From assembly GCA_017473165.1 (NCBI GenBank), contig JAFUNA010000026.1:1-64000 (forward strand): 64,000 bases of DNA, in the 5' to 3' direction. Source of the DNA: Clostridia bacterium. GTDB lineage: Bacteria; Bacillota; Clostridia; Oscillospirales; Acutalibacteraceae. The notes under the pieces were generated by a model. It saw nothing but the letters and a program-made list of their open reading frames with translations, searched no databases and was not told the DNA's origin. Position 1 is the stretch's first letter; the number at the start of each line of letters is the position of its first letter. Below, one piece after another: positions 1-7,051 of the stretch. Position numbers and translations under genes: made by a program.

Positions 1-22
1 CGAACAAGATAATATTTCGGAG

Positions 23-181
23 ATGGTTATAATAAAAAATCAATTATCAAATCCTTACCTGCCATCATTTGAATATATTGCCGACGGAGAACCTCACGTT
101 TTCGGAAACAGACTCTATATTTTCGGCTCTCACGATTCATTAGGCGGTAAGAATTTTTGTGAGAAGGACTATGTGTGCTGA
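23..181 (+). pseudogene. GH43 glycosidase, N-terminal remnant
   Basis: The reading frame from ATG 23 gives 52 residues that resemble the start of family 43 glycosidases: NPYLPSFEYIADGEPHVFG, then the RLYIFGSHD block, then DYVC. In the family the next residue is usually tryptophan; here a TGA stop follows at 179-181 and the downstream sequence no longer resembles GH43 in any frame. The rest of a protein of normally 300 or more residues is missing. I read this as the 5' stump of a gene cut by a deletion whose breakpoint lies near 171-181. The GH43 call rests on pattern recognition only. Confidence 0.6.
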
Positions 182-296
182 AATCTTTGCCGATCCCGAT
201 AACGGAGAATATAATATCAAAGACATTGAAGAAATCAGAAAAGACGCACCCGGTTTCAAAGAAATCCCTCTTGATATGATAGGCAGGGTAAACTGA
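171..296 (+). pseudogene. C-terminal remnant of a second gene fused to the GH43 stump
   Basis: A different frame from about 171 to TGA 294-296 encodes about 41 residues with the pattern FADPDNGEYNIKD followed by IRKDAPGFKEIPLDMIG. This resembles the extreme C-terminus of secreted right-handed beta-helix or other carbohydrate-active proteins, which often end in a 'DP-NGDY...FKEIPFDKIG' pattern. There is no obvious start. Together with the preceding stump it looks like two gene ends joined by a deletion. The family guess is weak; the coding character is reasonably clear. Confidence 0.4.
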
Positions 297-303
297 CAAG
301 TAA

Positions 304-347
304 AAAACTTCGGCTTATGCACTAAACATAAACCGAAGTTTTTTTAT
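304..347. terminator. Bidirectional terminator between convergent genes
   Basis: A long hairpin with arms AACTTCGG...CTTATG and CATAA...CCGAAGTT around a short loop is flanked by A-rich and T-rich tracts. It can therefore end transcription of the + strand remnant and of the - strand secreted protein, whose stop codon falls inside the T tract at 344-346. Confidence 0.8.
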
Positions 348-2971
348 TTTATAATTCCGTGGTATGATCCCATCCAATACGGAAGAGTATAGGTTGTGGA
401 AGCTTCCATACAACTTGGCTGATGATACCAGTTATCGAGGAAATACGAGCTTGTATTGTATTTGTGAAGCGAACGCTCATCAGGCGCGGCAACCGTCCAA
501 TCGAGCTTTGATGCCGTAAGAATAAACTTAATGATATCCGTAATTTCAGGGTTTTCTCCCATATCAGGCAACGTCGGACTCGTTTTAATATTGTAAGTTA
601 GTCGTTCATTGAGTTTAATACCAACTTTCGAAATATTCAGCTCGGCAATGTCGTCACGGTTTTTGTTGGATGCGTGATATAAAACAGTATCTGCAGGATG
701 TCTGCTGAGTGACCATATTGCAGTATCTACGATATCGTTATTATATGCATCGTTAATTTCTTTATCAGGATACGCAAGCTGATATATAAAATACCATAAT
801 GGGTTTTCGCTGTACTTAACAGATATCCACCAGTCATCAATAGCATCCCGATAATAATTAAGAATATTTTCGTCGTCCTCAAGCTGAAACATTGTGTAAA
901 ATCCGAGCATTGCCATCTCTTCGCTGGAATAGTTAACTATCAATCTGTAAACTGTTTCAACAAGGTCGGTGCTTTTAAGCATTCCGACAATATTTCCAAG
1001 CAAATGAATCGTGCTGTTTCCGATTGTATATTTTATTGCGGTCATCATTCTTTCGTAATGCTGTGATGTAATCTTTGCGTATTCATAAGCGGGATCTAGC
1101 GCTGCCATACGGTATTCGTTTTCCCATTTCTGATATCCCGTAATGTAAGCCGCCGTTTTGAATATGCTGAGAAGAATGAGAGAGTGAAGAGAAGTTTCCG
1201 CAACAGAGCTTCCCGTGCAGAAGAGAGTTCTGCCGAAATTTGCCCACGTGGTCGGCTGTCCCGTAGCGTCGACAAGCATATAACTGTTATCGCTCAGATG
1301 CTGTGCGAGATTATCAACGGCTATAATAAGCAGTTCTTTGAGTTCGGGATCTTCGGGAGCAATTATGTCATACATAAGCTTGAAGATAAACATATGACCG
1401 ATCAGTTCGTCTGCACTTGTGTCGGTTTTATAGATTATGTCTTCGGGAGAATACTGTTCACCGATAACGTCATTCCATAAACGCTCGGGTACTTCTGCGG
1501 AGGCATCGACCTTTACGCCCCGGAGGTTTTCGTTGTTCAGAAGATAACCTTCAGTTCCTTCTTTTTTATCAGAGATGCCCGTTGCCGTTTTGTCACCGTT
1601 TACCGACCAATAAATATTATCGTAAAAACCGAAATTTTCTGATTTGAGTCTGAACGTTCTTGCGGGAAATCCTTCGAGCAGTCTCGTTTGTTTTTCATAT
1701 TCAACCGAAGGATTTTCAGCGGGATCCGACCAATCATCGGGAGAAACCGCAGTATAAAAGCCTTTATTTTCAAGTTTTGATGCCAAACCGAAAAGCGTAT
1801 ATGACGCCATAGCCTCATTATAAAGTTTCGGGGGGCTTTTTGCGGGAATCAGAACCGAGGGATTTCCGCCCGCCTCAAGAGCATCGGCTGAAAGCCAGCG
1901 GTCAGCTGACGTTCCGGGAATATTCTGCGTTGTCTGTCTGCGGACGTATGCTTCGGTTGCACCGCTTCGCATTGAGATATAATAGAGCATCAGCACGGCT
2001 TCGGCGGCGGAATAAGCAGACTTCTTTGCCTGAGCAATTTCCTCTTCGGTTGCTTCGGGATCGTCACGGAGAACGGCGTATCGCATCAGTTCACCTGCAC
2101 CGTACATAGACGTCCATAATCCGTCGTTATCGCTTTCGATCGGAGTCCATTGTCCGTCAATAATCTGCGAATTGTTGACGAGACCGTGTCTACTGACGTA
2201 ATCATCAGTCAACGAACTCATATATGATGCTTTCAGTTTTCCGTCTGCCTCAATCATCTGAATGTGAGTAACACCGCTTTCCATAACGGTCCATATTCCG
2301 TATTCTCCGTCGGGGAAAATGGCAAGAACCTTACCTGAAGACGTGTCATCGGAATAAAAATAACGGTCACCCATAAAGCGTTGCTCAACGTCTCTTTGTG
2401 TCGGTGCATTCACGTCTGTACGAAGTACGCCGTATTCTTTTATTTCCCAGACAGCGCCGTCGGCCGTAACGGCTTTCTGATAATTACCGTAGTCTTTCAC
2501 AGATGAGACAAACACGGGAATTTCCGCACTTCCGTGAGGATATCTTGCAACAAGCTTCTGAAGATTCCCGACTTCGCTCAAGGGATTTCTTTTATAGTCC
2601 ACTCTGCGTTTCTGAATGTTTTCCGACTTTGTAGGTGTGGCAACAACGTTGAGTTCAACACTGTCCGAATATCCGTTGCCCTTGGCAGTCACCGTTGCTT
2701 TGCCGATGCTTTTTGCAGTTACCCTTCCCCATTTGTCAACAACGGCAATATCGTCGGGAGCAACACTCCACGCAAGCTCTCTGTCGGTTATTTTTTCGGA
2801 AAATACGCATTCAAGTGTACGGCTGTCACCGACACATAACTCCCAATCTTCGGGCACAACAATGCGGAGCATATCCTTTGCAGGAAAAAATCCGCTGATA
2901 AACGATGAAATAACCAGACAAAAAGATAAAATACAGGATATAATTCTTTGAAGCATTTTTATCAACCTCAT
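344..2971 (-). CDS. Secreted protein with bacterial Ig-like (BIG2) domain; function unknown
   Basis: This is an 875-residue protein with a hydrophobic signal segment at about residues 6-30. A Big_2-type Ig-like fold follows (about 36-110, with the VTAKSIGKATVTAKG pattern). The rest is rich in aromatic residues and Asp and appears mostly helical from about 280 to 800 (blocks such as YSAAEAVLMLYYIS and SVAETSLHSLILLSIF). Its helical spacing suggests an alpha/alpha toroid like that of some lyases and glycosidases, but I see no catalytic motif I can name. The 3' end runs into the bidirectional terminator. The start may be ATG 2971, preceded by AAAGGAAA, or the second ATG five codons on. It is likely exported and wall- or substrate-associated. 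It stands alone between terminators, so neighbours give little help. Confidence 0.75.
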   Translation of the reverse strand: MRLIKMLQRIISCILSFCLVISSFISGFFPAKDMLRIVVPEDWELCVGDSRTLECVFSEKITDRELAWSVAPDDIAVVDKWGRVTAKSIGKATVTAKGNGYSDSVELNVVATPTKSENIQKRRVDYKRNPLSEVGNLQKLVARYPHGSAEIPVFVSSVKDYGNYQKAVTADGAVWEIKEYGVLRTDVNAPTQRDVEQRFMGDRYFYSDDTSSGKVLAIFPDGEYGIWTVMESGVTHIQMIEADGKLKASYMSSLTDDYVSRHGLVNNSQIIDGQWTPIESDNDGLWTSMYGAGELMRYAVLRDDPEATEEEIAQAKKSAYSAAEAVLMLYYISMRSGATEAYVRRQTTQNIPGTSADRWLSADALEAGGNPSVLIPAKSPPKLYNEAMASYTLFGLASKLENKGFYTAVSPDDWSDPAENPSVEYEKQTRLLEGFPARTFRLKSENFGFYDNIYWSVNGDKTATGISDKKEGTEGYLLNNENLRGVKVDASAEVPERLWNDVIGEQYSPEDIIYKTDTSADELIGHMFIFKLMYDIIAPEDPELKELLIIAVDNLAQHLSDNSYMLVDATGQPTTWANFGRTLFCTGSSVAETSLHSLILLSIFKTAAYITGYQKWENEYRMAALDPAYEYAKITSQHYERMMTAIKYTIGNSTIHLLGNIVGMLKSTDLVETVYRLIVNYSSEEMAMLGFYTMFQLEDDENILNYYRDAIDDWWISVKYSENPLWYFIYQLAYPDKEINDAYNNDIVDTAIWSLSRHPADTVLYHASNKNRDDIAELNISKVGIKLNERLTYNIKTSPTLPDMGENPEITDIIKFILTASKLDWTVAAPDERSLHKYNTSSYFLDNWYHQPSCMEASTTYTLPYWMGSYHGIIK

Positions 2972-3107
2972 TTCTATTTCCTTTTTAAAATAATATATAT
3001 CACATATGTTTTATTAATTCAAGACGAAATAAAAAAAGATTTACTCCTCTCCCGCTTCCTACCCCGTCCGCACACGACATTTCACGGTGGATTTTTTTAA
3101 CAGAGTA

Positions 3108-3116
3108 TGGTATAAT
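3108..3116 (+). promoter_or_regulatory. Extended -10 promoter for the DUF3784 gene
   Basis: TGGTATAAT is a perfect extended -10 (TGnTATAAT) 37 bases before the start codon. No good -35 is visible at the right distance, which is usual for extended -10 promoters. Confidence 0.6.
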
Positions 3117-3152
3117 CAAAACCGCAAAATAAATTTTTGCGGAGGTAATATT

Positions 3153-3470
3153 ATGATTACATATTCGATAATTATGTTTTTGACAACGGTACTTTTTGTT
3201 GTGATTGGTGTTGCAATATATCGGGGAAAAACCAATTTGATTCATGATTATCATCAAACAAACGTTACCGATAAATCCGCATACGGAAAATCTTTCGGAA
3301 AAGCTATGTTTGTTATCTCAACGGCACTGTTGCTCAGCGGAACAGTAAGTCTGCTTGGAAATTCGGAAAAGATTACATCGGTTGCGGTTGCAGTATTGAT
3401 TGTTGGATTAATAATCGGATTCATCTGCATTTTTTGCGTGCAGAAAAAATATAATAACGGTGTTTTTTGA
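3153..3470 (+). CDS. DUF3784 family small membrane protein
   Basis: A 105-residue protein with three predicted membrane segments: about residues 4-23, 50-68 and 76-98. The conserved family signature GKTNLIHDYHQTNVTDK, followed by AYGKSFGKA, lies between the first and second helices and matches DUF3784 proteins of Clostridia. Function is unknown for the family. The start ATG is set by GGAGG at 3141-3145. It forms a single-gene unit with its own promoter and a strong terminator (3517-3557), and is the last apparently chromosomal gene before the integrated elements. Confidence 0.8.
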   Translation: MITYSIIMFLTTVLFVVIGVAIYRGKTNLIHDYHQTNVTDKSAYGKSFGKAMFVISTALLLSGTVSLLGNSEKITSVAVAVLIVGLIIGFICIFCVQKKYNNGVF

Positions 3471-3516
3471 TTGGAAAATTTCAATTTGTCGAATTAAATT
3501 TAATAATATACCTTAA

Positions 3517-3557
3517 ACTCCTTCGATGGATAAACCGTCGGAGGAGTAATTTTTTTG
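3517..3557 (+). terminator. Rho-independent terminator after DUF3784 gene
   Basis: A 10-bp stem (ACTCCTTCGA with TCGGAGGAGT) around an 11-base loop is followed by a run of seven T residues. Confidence 0.85.
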
Positions 3558-4054
3558 AAATTTTCTTAAAAAGTGGACATTAGGTTTCCATTTTAAGGTT
3601 TATTTTACTGTTGTAAAAATTTTTCAAAGCGGAAGTATAGCTTCCAGTTTTAGGTTTATTGTAATTTTATGAAACAGTCTATTCAAACGAAACAGCAAAA
3701 AATTTAAAAAAATTTTTTTAAATGGGCAAAAATCTTGCCCCTTTAGGTGTTAAAAGATAATTAAAGACACTTATCGGGATTGTGCAACATCAAATGTAAA
3801 CGCTCAGCAAATAAACAGCTAATCTGTCCATTTAAAATTTATAAATGATTTTGTAAGCAATATTTACAAGTTAATTCACACCACAAAAGATTACCGAAAA
3901 AGGAGCAAAACATGAAAATCAACTTCAGAAATATAGTCTCAAACAACAGTTTTTTTAAGAGTAAACCGCCTTAGGGTATATTTACCCTACCATGCTCGAA
4001 ACTCAATAATCAGACGATTTGAGGATAAAAACAAAGACTTAAAAGGAGGCTTAA
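3558..4054. other. AT-rich non-coding stretch at the left of element A
   Basis: About 500 bases without a normal gene. It contains two imperfect direct repeats of a CTTCCAGTTTTAGGTTTATT-like sequence about 64 bases apart, small hairpins (GGAAG/CTTCC near 3633; GGGCAA/TTGCCC near 3724) and a short peptide frame with an adjoining hairpin at 3912-3989. It precedes a RepA_N-type gene, so it may hold a replication origin or control region of element A; that is inference. No copy of the tRNA-Trp attachment sequence is present here, so the left end of element A is not defined. Confidence 0.4.
3912..3974 (+). CDS. Possible 20-residue leader peptide with adjoining hairpin
   Basis: ATG 3912 is preceded by AAAAAGGAGC at a good distance and opens a 20-codon frame (MKINFRNIVSNNSFFKSKPP) that ends in TAG 3972-3974. 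The stop overlaps the first arm of a perfect hairpin, TAGGGTA/TACCCTA at 3972-3989, with no T tract behind it. A well-placed ribosome binding site plus a hairpin at the stop codon suggests a regulatory leader for the gene at 4055, but no amino-acid bias reveals what it would sense. Confidence 0.35.
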   Translation: MKINFRNIVSNNSFFKSKPP

Positions 4055-4345
4055 ATGAAACGATTAACCAAATATGAAAAAGAGAATATCTTTCTCTCAA
4101 ATGCTGCGGAAGATTACTGGTCTGTTTACATTAACTCAAAGCCGTTTAAAAGGCGTTTTAAGGAGTATGATGACAAATATGCCGACGTTTTGATTCATGA
4201 GCATACAGACCAATACGGAGGCGAATTATACAAAGTTCCGAAAAACTGCATATCAATCAGACTGCTCCCTCCGAGAACGGATGAACAGAAAAAGAAAGCA
4301 AAGGAACACGCAAAAAATGTTGGTCTCGGAAGAAAAGCGGGGTGA
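4055..4345 (+). CDS. Small element-associated protein, unknown function
   Basis: 96 residues, basic at both ends, with no membrane segment or nameable motif. The start is set by AAAAGGAGG 12 bases upstream. It is followed after 4 bases by the RepA_N-type gene, so the two are probably one operon (4055-5367 with the excisionase). Small proteins of this kind often sit beside replication initiators of clostridial mobile elements. The last codons are unusually Lys/Arg rich (EQKKKAKEHAKN), consistent with nucleic-acid binding, but that is weak. Confidence 0.6.
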   Translation: MKRLTKYEKENIFLSNAAEDYWSVYINSKPFKRRFKEYDDKYADVLIHEHTDQYGGELYKVPKNCISIRLLPPRTDEQKKKAKEHAKNVGLGRKAG

Positions 4346-4349
4346 TAAA

Positions 4350-5171
4350 TTGAGCGATAATTCAAGCAACAATTTCCCGTTTATTAAATTGCCGAGAGCA
4401 TTGATTGACGATCCGAATTTTTCAGGATTATCTGCAGAAGCCAAACTATTATTTTCTCTTATTCTTGACAGGATGGGGGTATCGCAGATAAATGCGGACA
4501 GATTTACGGATAAAAACGGTAATCTGTTTGTGTACTACACCATTCAGAAAATCTGCTTAAAAATTGGCTGTAGTCACGGAAAAGCGGTAAGACTTGTCAA
4601 CGAACTTGAATATCATGGACTTATTTTCAAGCAAAGGAAAGGTTGCGGGAAACCGAATAAAATCATTGTTTTACCATCCGTTCTGAGAATTCTCAAAACA
4701 GTACATAAGAAATCCGATAATGAGAATTCAGAAGTTCCCGAAAACGGAAATCAAAAGTTCTCAATATCGGAAGTAATCTATAATAACAACAGTTACAATA
4801 ACATCAGTTACCTCCATCCATCTATCGAGTATGAACGGTTGATAGAAAGCATCGAAGAACAGATTGAATATGATTGCATAAACGCAGATGCGGAAATAGT
4901 CAGAGAAATAATTCTCATTATGGCAGATGTTATTTCCGGGACAAGCTCCACCGTCAGAATCGGCGGAAGTGATTTTCCGAGAGAAGTTGTTATTTCACGA
5001 TTCAGAAAACTTACTGCAGAACACATTGAATACATTATCGGTTGTATTGAAAGCAGTGAAACAAAAATTAAAAACATAAAAGCATATCTGATTTCGGCTT
5101 TGTTCAATGCACCGACAACAATAGCAAACTCTGTTTCGGCGGAATTTGCATATTATCAAAATTTATCTTAA
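4350..5171 (+). CDS. Replication initiator-like protein (RepA_N domain)
   Basis: 273 residues from TTG 4350, preceded by GGGGTGA. The N-terminal 110 residues carry the RepA_N pattern: FPFIKLPRALI, then LSAEAKLLFSLILDRM, the NG.LFVYYTI..I segment and GKAVRLVNELEYHGLI, a winged-helix arrangement. The C-terminal part, about residues 160-270, resembles the less conserved tail found in such proteins of integrative elements. Plasmid and ICE RepA_N proteins start replication from an origin often inside or beside their own gene. Here it would serve the circular form of element A. It is followed 10 bases later by the excisionase. Confidence 0.75.
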   Translation: MSDNSSNNFPFIKLPRALIDDPNFSGLSAEAKLLFSLILDRMGVSQINADRFTDKNGNLFVYYTIQKICLKIGCSHGKAVRLVNELEYHGLIFKQRKGCGKPNKIIVLPSVLRILKTVHKKSDNENSEVPENGNQKFSISEVIYNNNSYNNISYLHPSIEYERLIESIEEQIEYDCINADAEIVREIILIMADVISGTSSTVRIGGSDFPREVVISRFRKLTAEHIEYIIGCIESSETKIKNIKAYLISALFNAPTTIANSVSAEFAYYQNLS

Positions 5172-5181
5172 GGAGAAACAA

Positions 5182-5367
5182 ATGAACAATACTTTCAGAG
5201 ATTACCCCGATGTCGTGAGCATTGAAGAACTTCAGGATATGCTTCACATCGGCAGAAACGCTGCCTATGACATTGTCAAAGAAGGCAAAATCAAAACTAT
5301 CAGAATCGGTAAACGATATATCATTCCGAAAACAAGCGTTATAAATTTTCTTGAAACAGCGTCTTAA
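5182..5367 (+). CDS. xis: Excisionase / MerR-like DNA-binding protein of element A
   Basis: 61 residues with a winged helix-turn-helix of the excisionase (HTH_17) type: SIEELQDMLHIGRNAAYDIVKEGKI, then the wing TIRIGKRYIIPKTSVINFL. Such proteins bend DNA at attachment sites and favour excision by the integrase. The start ATG has TTAAGGAGA just upstream, and the gene lies 80 bases before the integrase in the same orientation, the usual recombination-module order. Confidence 0.85.
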   Translation: MNNTFRDYPDVVSIEELQDMLHIGRNAAYDIVKEGKIKTIRIGKRYIIPKTSVINFLETAS

Positions 5368-5446
5368 ACTCTTGTAAACAGTAAAATATTATGTATAATT
5401 TTAATTACGGAATGATTGACTGTTTTCCAATCAGAAAGGAGTTTCA

Positions 5447-6757
5447 ATGGTAACAGGCAATCTGCAAATCAAAGACGGCAAGTATTATGCCGTTGTCAAT
5501 CTCAGAGATGAAACCGGCAAAAGAAAGCAGAAATGGGTCAGCACGGGTCTGCCCGTCAGAGGCAACAAGAAAAACGCCGAGCAGTTCCTTAGTCAGGAGC
5601 TTGAAAAATGGAACTACCATAACGGCGTTTATTACGGTATTTCGGTTGCGGAATACTTTGAAATATGGCTGACAGAGATTGAAAAAGAAGTCAGACCGAA
5701 CACCTTCCGTTCTTATAAGGGTAATATGACAAATCACATAATTCCGTATTTCAGGAACACGAAGATTCAGCTTCAGTCAATCAAGCCTATCGACCTCGAA
5801 GATTATTATTTCTCGCTTCTCAAACCCGAAAGCAATCTCGAAAACGGTGCGGCACTTTCCGCAACAACAATAAGGCACCACCATCAGAACATAAGCAAGG
5901 CACTTGCCGATGCGGTCAGAAAAGGATATATTCCGCTCAATCCCGCAAGCTCTGCAAGATTGCCGAAGAAAGAGAAATACAAAGCTGAATTTCTCAATCA
6001 CGAACAGCTTGACGAACTTATTTCTCTGTTCAAAGGAAGTCCCGTTGAATTGCCCGTCAGACTATGTGCAATTTACGGTTTCCGCAGAAGTGAGATGCTG
6101 GGTCTTAAATGGAAGAACGTCGATTTCATCAACCGCACAATAACAATAAGCGAAACACTTCAGCAGCATACGGGCGGCAATTACACCGACCATCCCAAGA
6201 CAGAAAGCAGTTACAGAACTTTGCCGTTGAACAATACGGCTTATGACCTTCTGAAAGAACAGAAGAAGCTTCAGGATGAACGCAAACTGCTTATGGGCAA
6301 TTATTACATATATAATGACTATGTCTGCACATGGGGTAACGGCGAAGTAATTGCACCGAATTATCTGACGCGCACTTTTCACTCGGTTATTCAGAACAGT
6401 ACACTACCGCAGATAAGACTGCACGATTTACGCCACAGCGTTGCGAGCAATCTTCTAAATCTCGGATTTTCGGTTGTTCAGGTTCAGGAATGGCTCGGTC
6501 ACGGAAGTGCATCAACAACACTTAATTTCTATGCTCACGTTGATAAGAGTTCAAAAATCAGCATCGCAGACACTCTTGATAAACTCAATGCAGGTAAAGA
6601 GGCAAATGAGGACAAAGTGTTAGAAAAAGTGTTTGAAGAAAATACCCTTTCAAAAACAAAAAAAGACCCCGTAAAAGGGTCGGAAAAAGGCTTTAAAAAA
6701 GCAAAAATCAGCACAAAAGTTGTGCCGATAAAAAAACAAAGCCTGAAAAAGTGTTAG
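5447..6757 (+). CDS. int: Tyrosine recombinase / integrase of element A
   Basis: 436 residues with AAAGGAG before ATG 5447. The order is: N-terminal arm-binding domain (DGKYYAVVNLRDETGKRKQKW), a core-binding SAM-like domain around residues 60-160, and a catalytic domain with Arg in AIYGFRRSEMLGLKW, the HDLRHSVAS box (His-x-x-Arg), LGHGSASTT (second His) and a nucleophile Tyr in TLNFYAHV. All catalytic residues are present, so it may be active. The C-terminal tail beyond the tyrosine is long, about 70 residues, and Lys rich. It ends 99 bases before a 45-bp copy of the tRNA-Trp 3' end, its likely attachment site. Confidence 0.93.
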   Translation: MVTGNLQIKDGKYYAVVNLRDETGKRKQKWVSTGLPVRGNKKNAEQFLSQELEKWNYHNGVYYGISVAEYFEIWLTEIEKEVRPNTFRSYKGNMTNHIIPYFRNTKIQLQSIKPIDLEDYYFSLLKPESNLENGAALSATTIRHHHQNISKALADAVRKGYIPLNPASSARLPKKEKYKAEFLNHEQLDELISLFKGSPVELPVRLCAIYGFRRSEMLGLKWKNVDFINRTITISETLQQHTGGNYTDHPKTESSYRTLPLNNTAYDLLKEQKKLQDERKLLMGNYYIYNDYVCTWGNGEVIAPNYLTRTFHSVIQNSTLPQIRLHDLRHSVASNLLNLGFSVVQVQEWLGHGSASTTLNFYAHVDKSSKISIADTLDKLNAGKEANEDKVLEKVFEENTLSKTKKDPVKGSEKGFKKAKISTKVVPIKKQSLKKC

Positions 6758-6795
6758 AAAAATGTTAGAAAAAAGGGTCAAAAGTGTTAGAAAAA
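6617..6795 (+). repeat. Four direct repeats GTGTTAGAAAAA near element A attachment site
   Basis: GTGTTAGAAAAA occurs at 6617-6628, 6751-6762 and 6784-6795, with a one-base variant at 6763-6774. The first is inside the integrase gene and the others follow it, 60-110 bases from the attachment core. Their position and spacing fit arm-type binding sites for the integrase N-terminal domain; this is inference. Confidence 0.5.
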
Positions 6796-6817
6796 ATTAT
6801 TTTTCGAAAAGAGAAAT

Positions 6818-6848
6818 CCCGAAACCCTTGTATATCAACGGTTTCGGG
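6818..6848. terminator. Hairpin after integrase A, conserved at both elements
   Basis: CCCGAAACC and GGTTTCGGG form a 9-bp stem whose 13-base loop (CTTGTATATCAAC) is itself symmetric (TTG/CAA). A nearly identical copy sits at 25303-25333, at the same place next to the attachment site of element B. It may terminate integrase transcription, but with no T tract it may instead be part of the attachment region. Confidence 0.5.
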
Positions 6849-6855
6849 ACTTGAA

Positions 6856-6900
6856 TGGCAGGGGCAGAAGGACTTGAACCCTCGGCACGCGGTTTTGGAG
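6856..6900. repeat. attL: 45-bp copy of tRNA-Trp 3' end (left end of element B)
   Basis: The 45 bases from TGGCAGGGGCAGAAGG to GCGGTTTTGGAG are identical to 25343-25387, which form the 3' half of the tRNA-Trp gene from the anticodon stem to the encoded CCA. Beyond 6900 the sequences diverge. This is the classic footprint of site-specific integration into a tRNA 3' end. It serves as the left end of element B and as the right-hand junction of element A. Confidence 0.9.
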
Positions 6901-6942
6901 CATTCCTTGCTTCCCTTATTTATCAACGGTTTCGCCTATTTT

Positions 6943-6964
6943 AGGGGCATAAAAGGGGCACATT
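6943..6964 (+). repeat. Tandem GGGGCA repeats at left end of element B
   Basis: Two AGGGGCA(C/T)A units are separated by three to four A residues. An almost identical 22-base pair of units lies at 25199-25220, beside attR. Matching tandem sites at both ends suggest arm-type integrase or excisionase binding sites and support these coordinates as the ends of element B. Confidence 0.55.
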
Positions 6965-7051
6965 AAGTTGAATTATAATTTGCTGTTATTCTTATACCAT
7001 AATTATTTTTAATAACTTCACCTGCAGATTCATATATCGTATGCATACTTT

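Noticed and set aside
3558..4054. Left attachment site of element A
   Set aside because: I searched by eye for any part of the 45-bp core or the CCCGAAACC hairpin and found none here, so the left end was not called.
6784..6966. Short frame across attL
   Set aside because: It translates the tRNA fragment and repeats; the same artefact appears at 25313-25495 over the tRNA genes.
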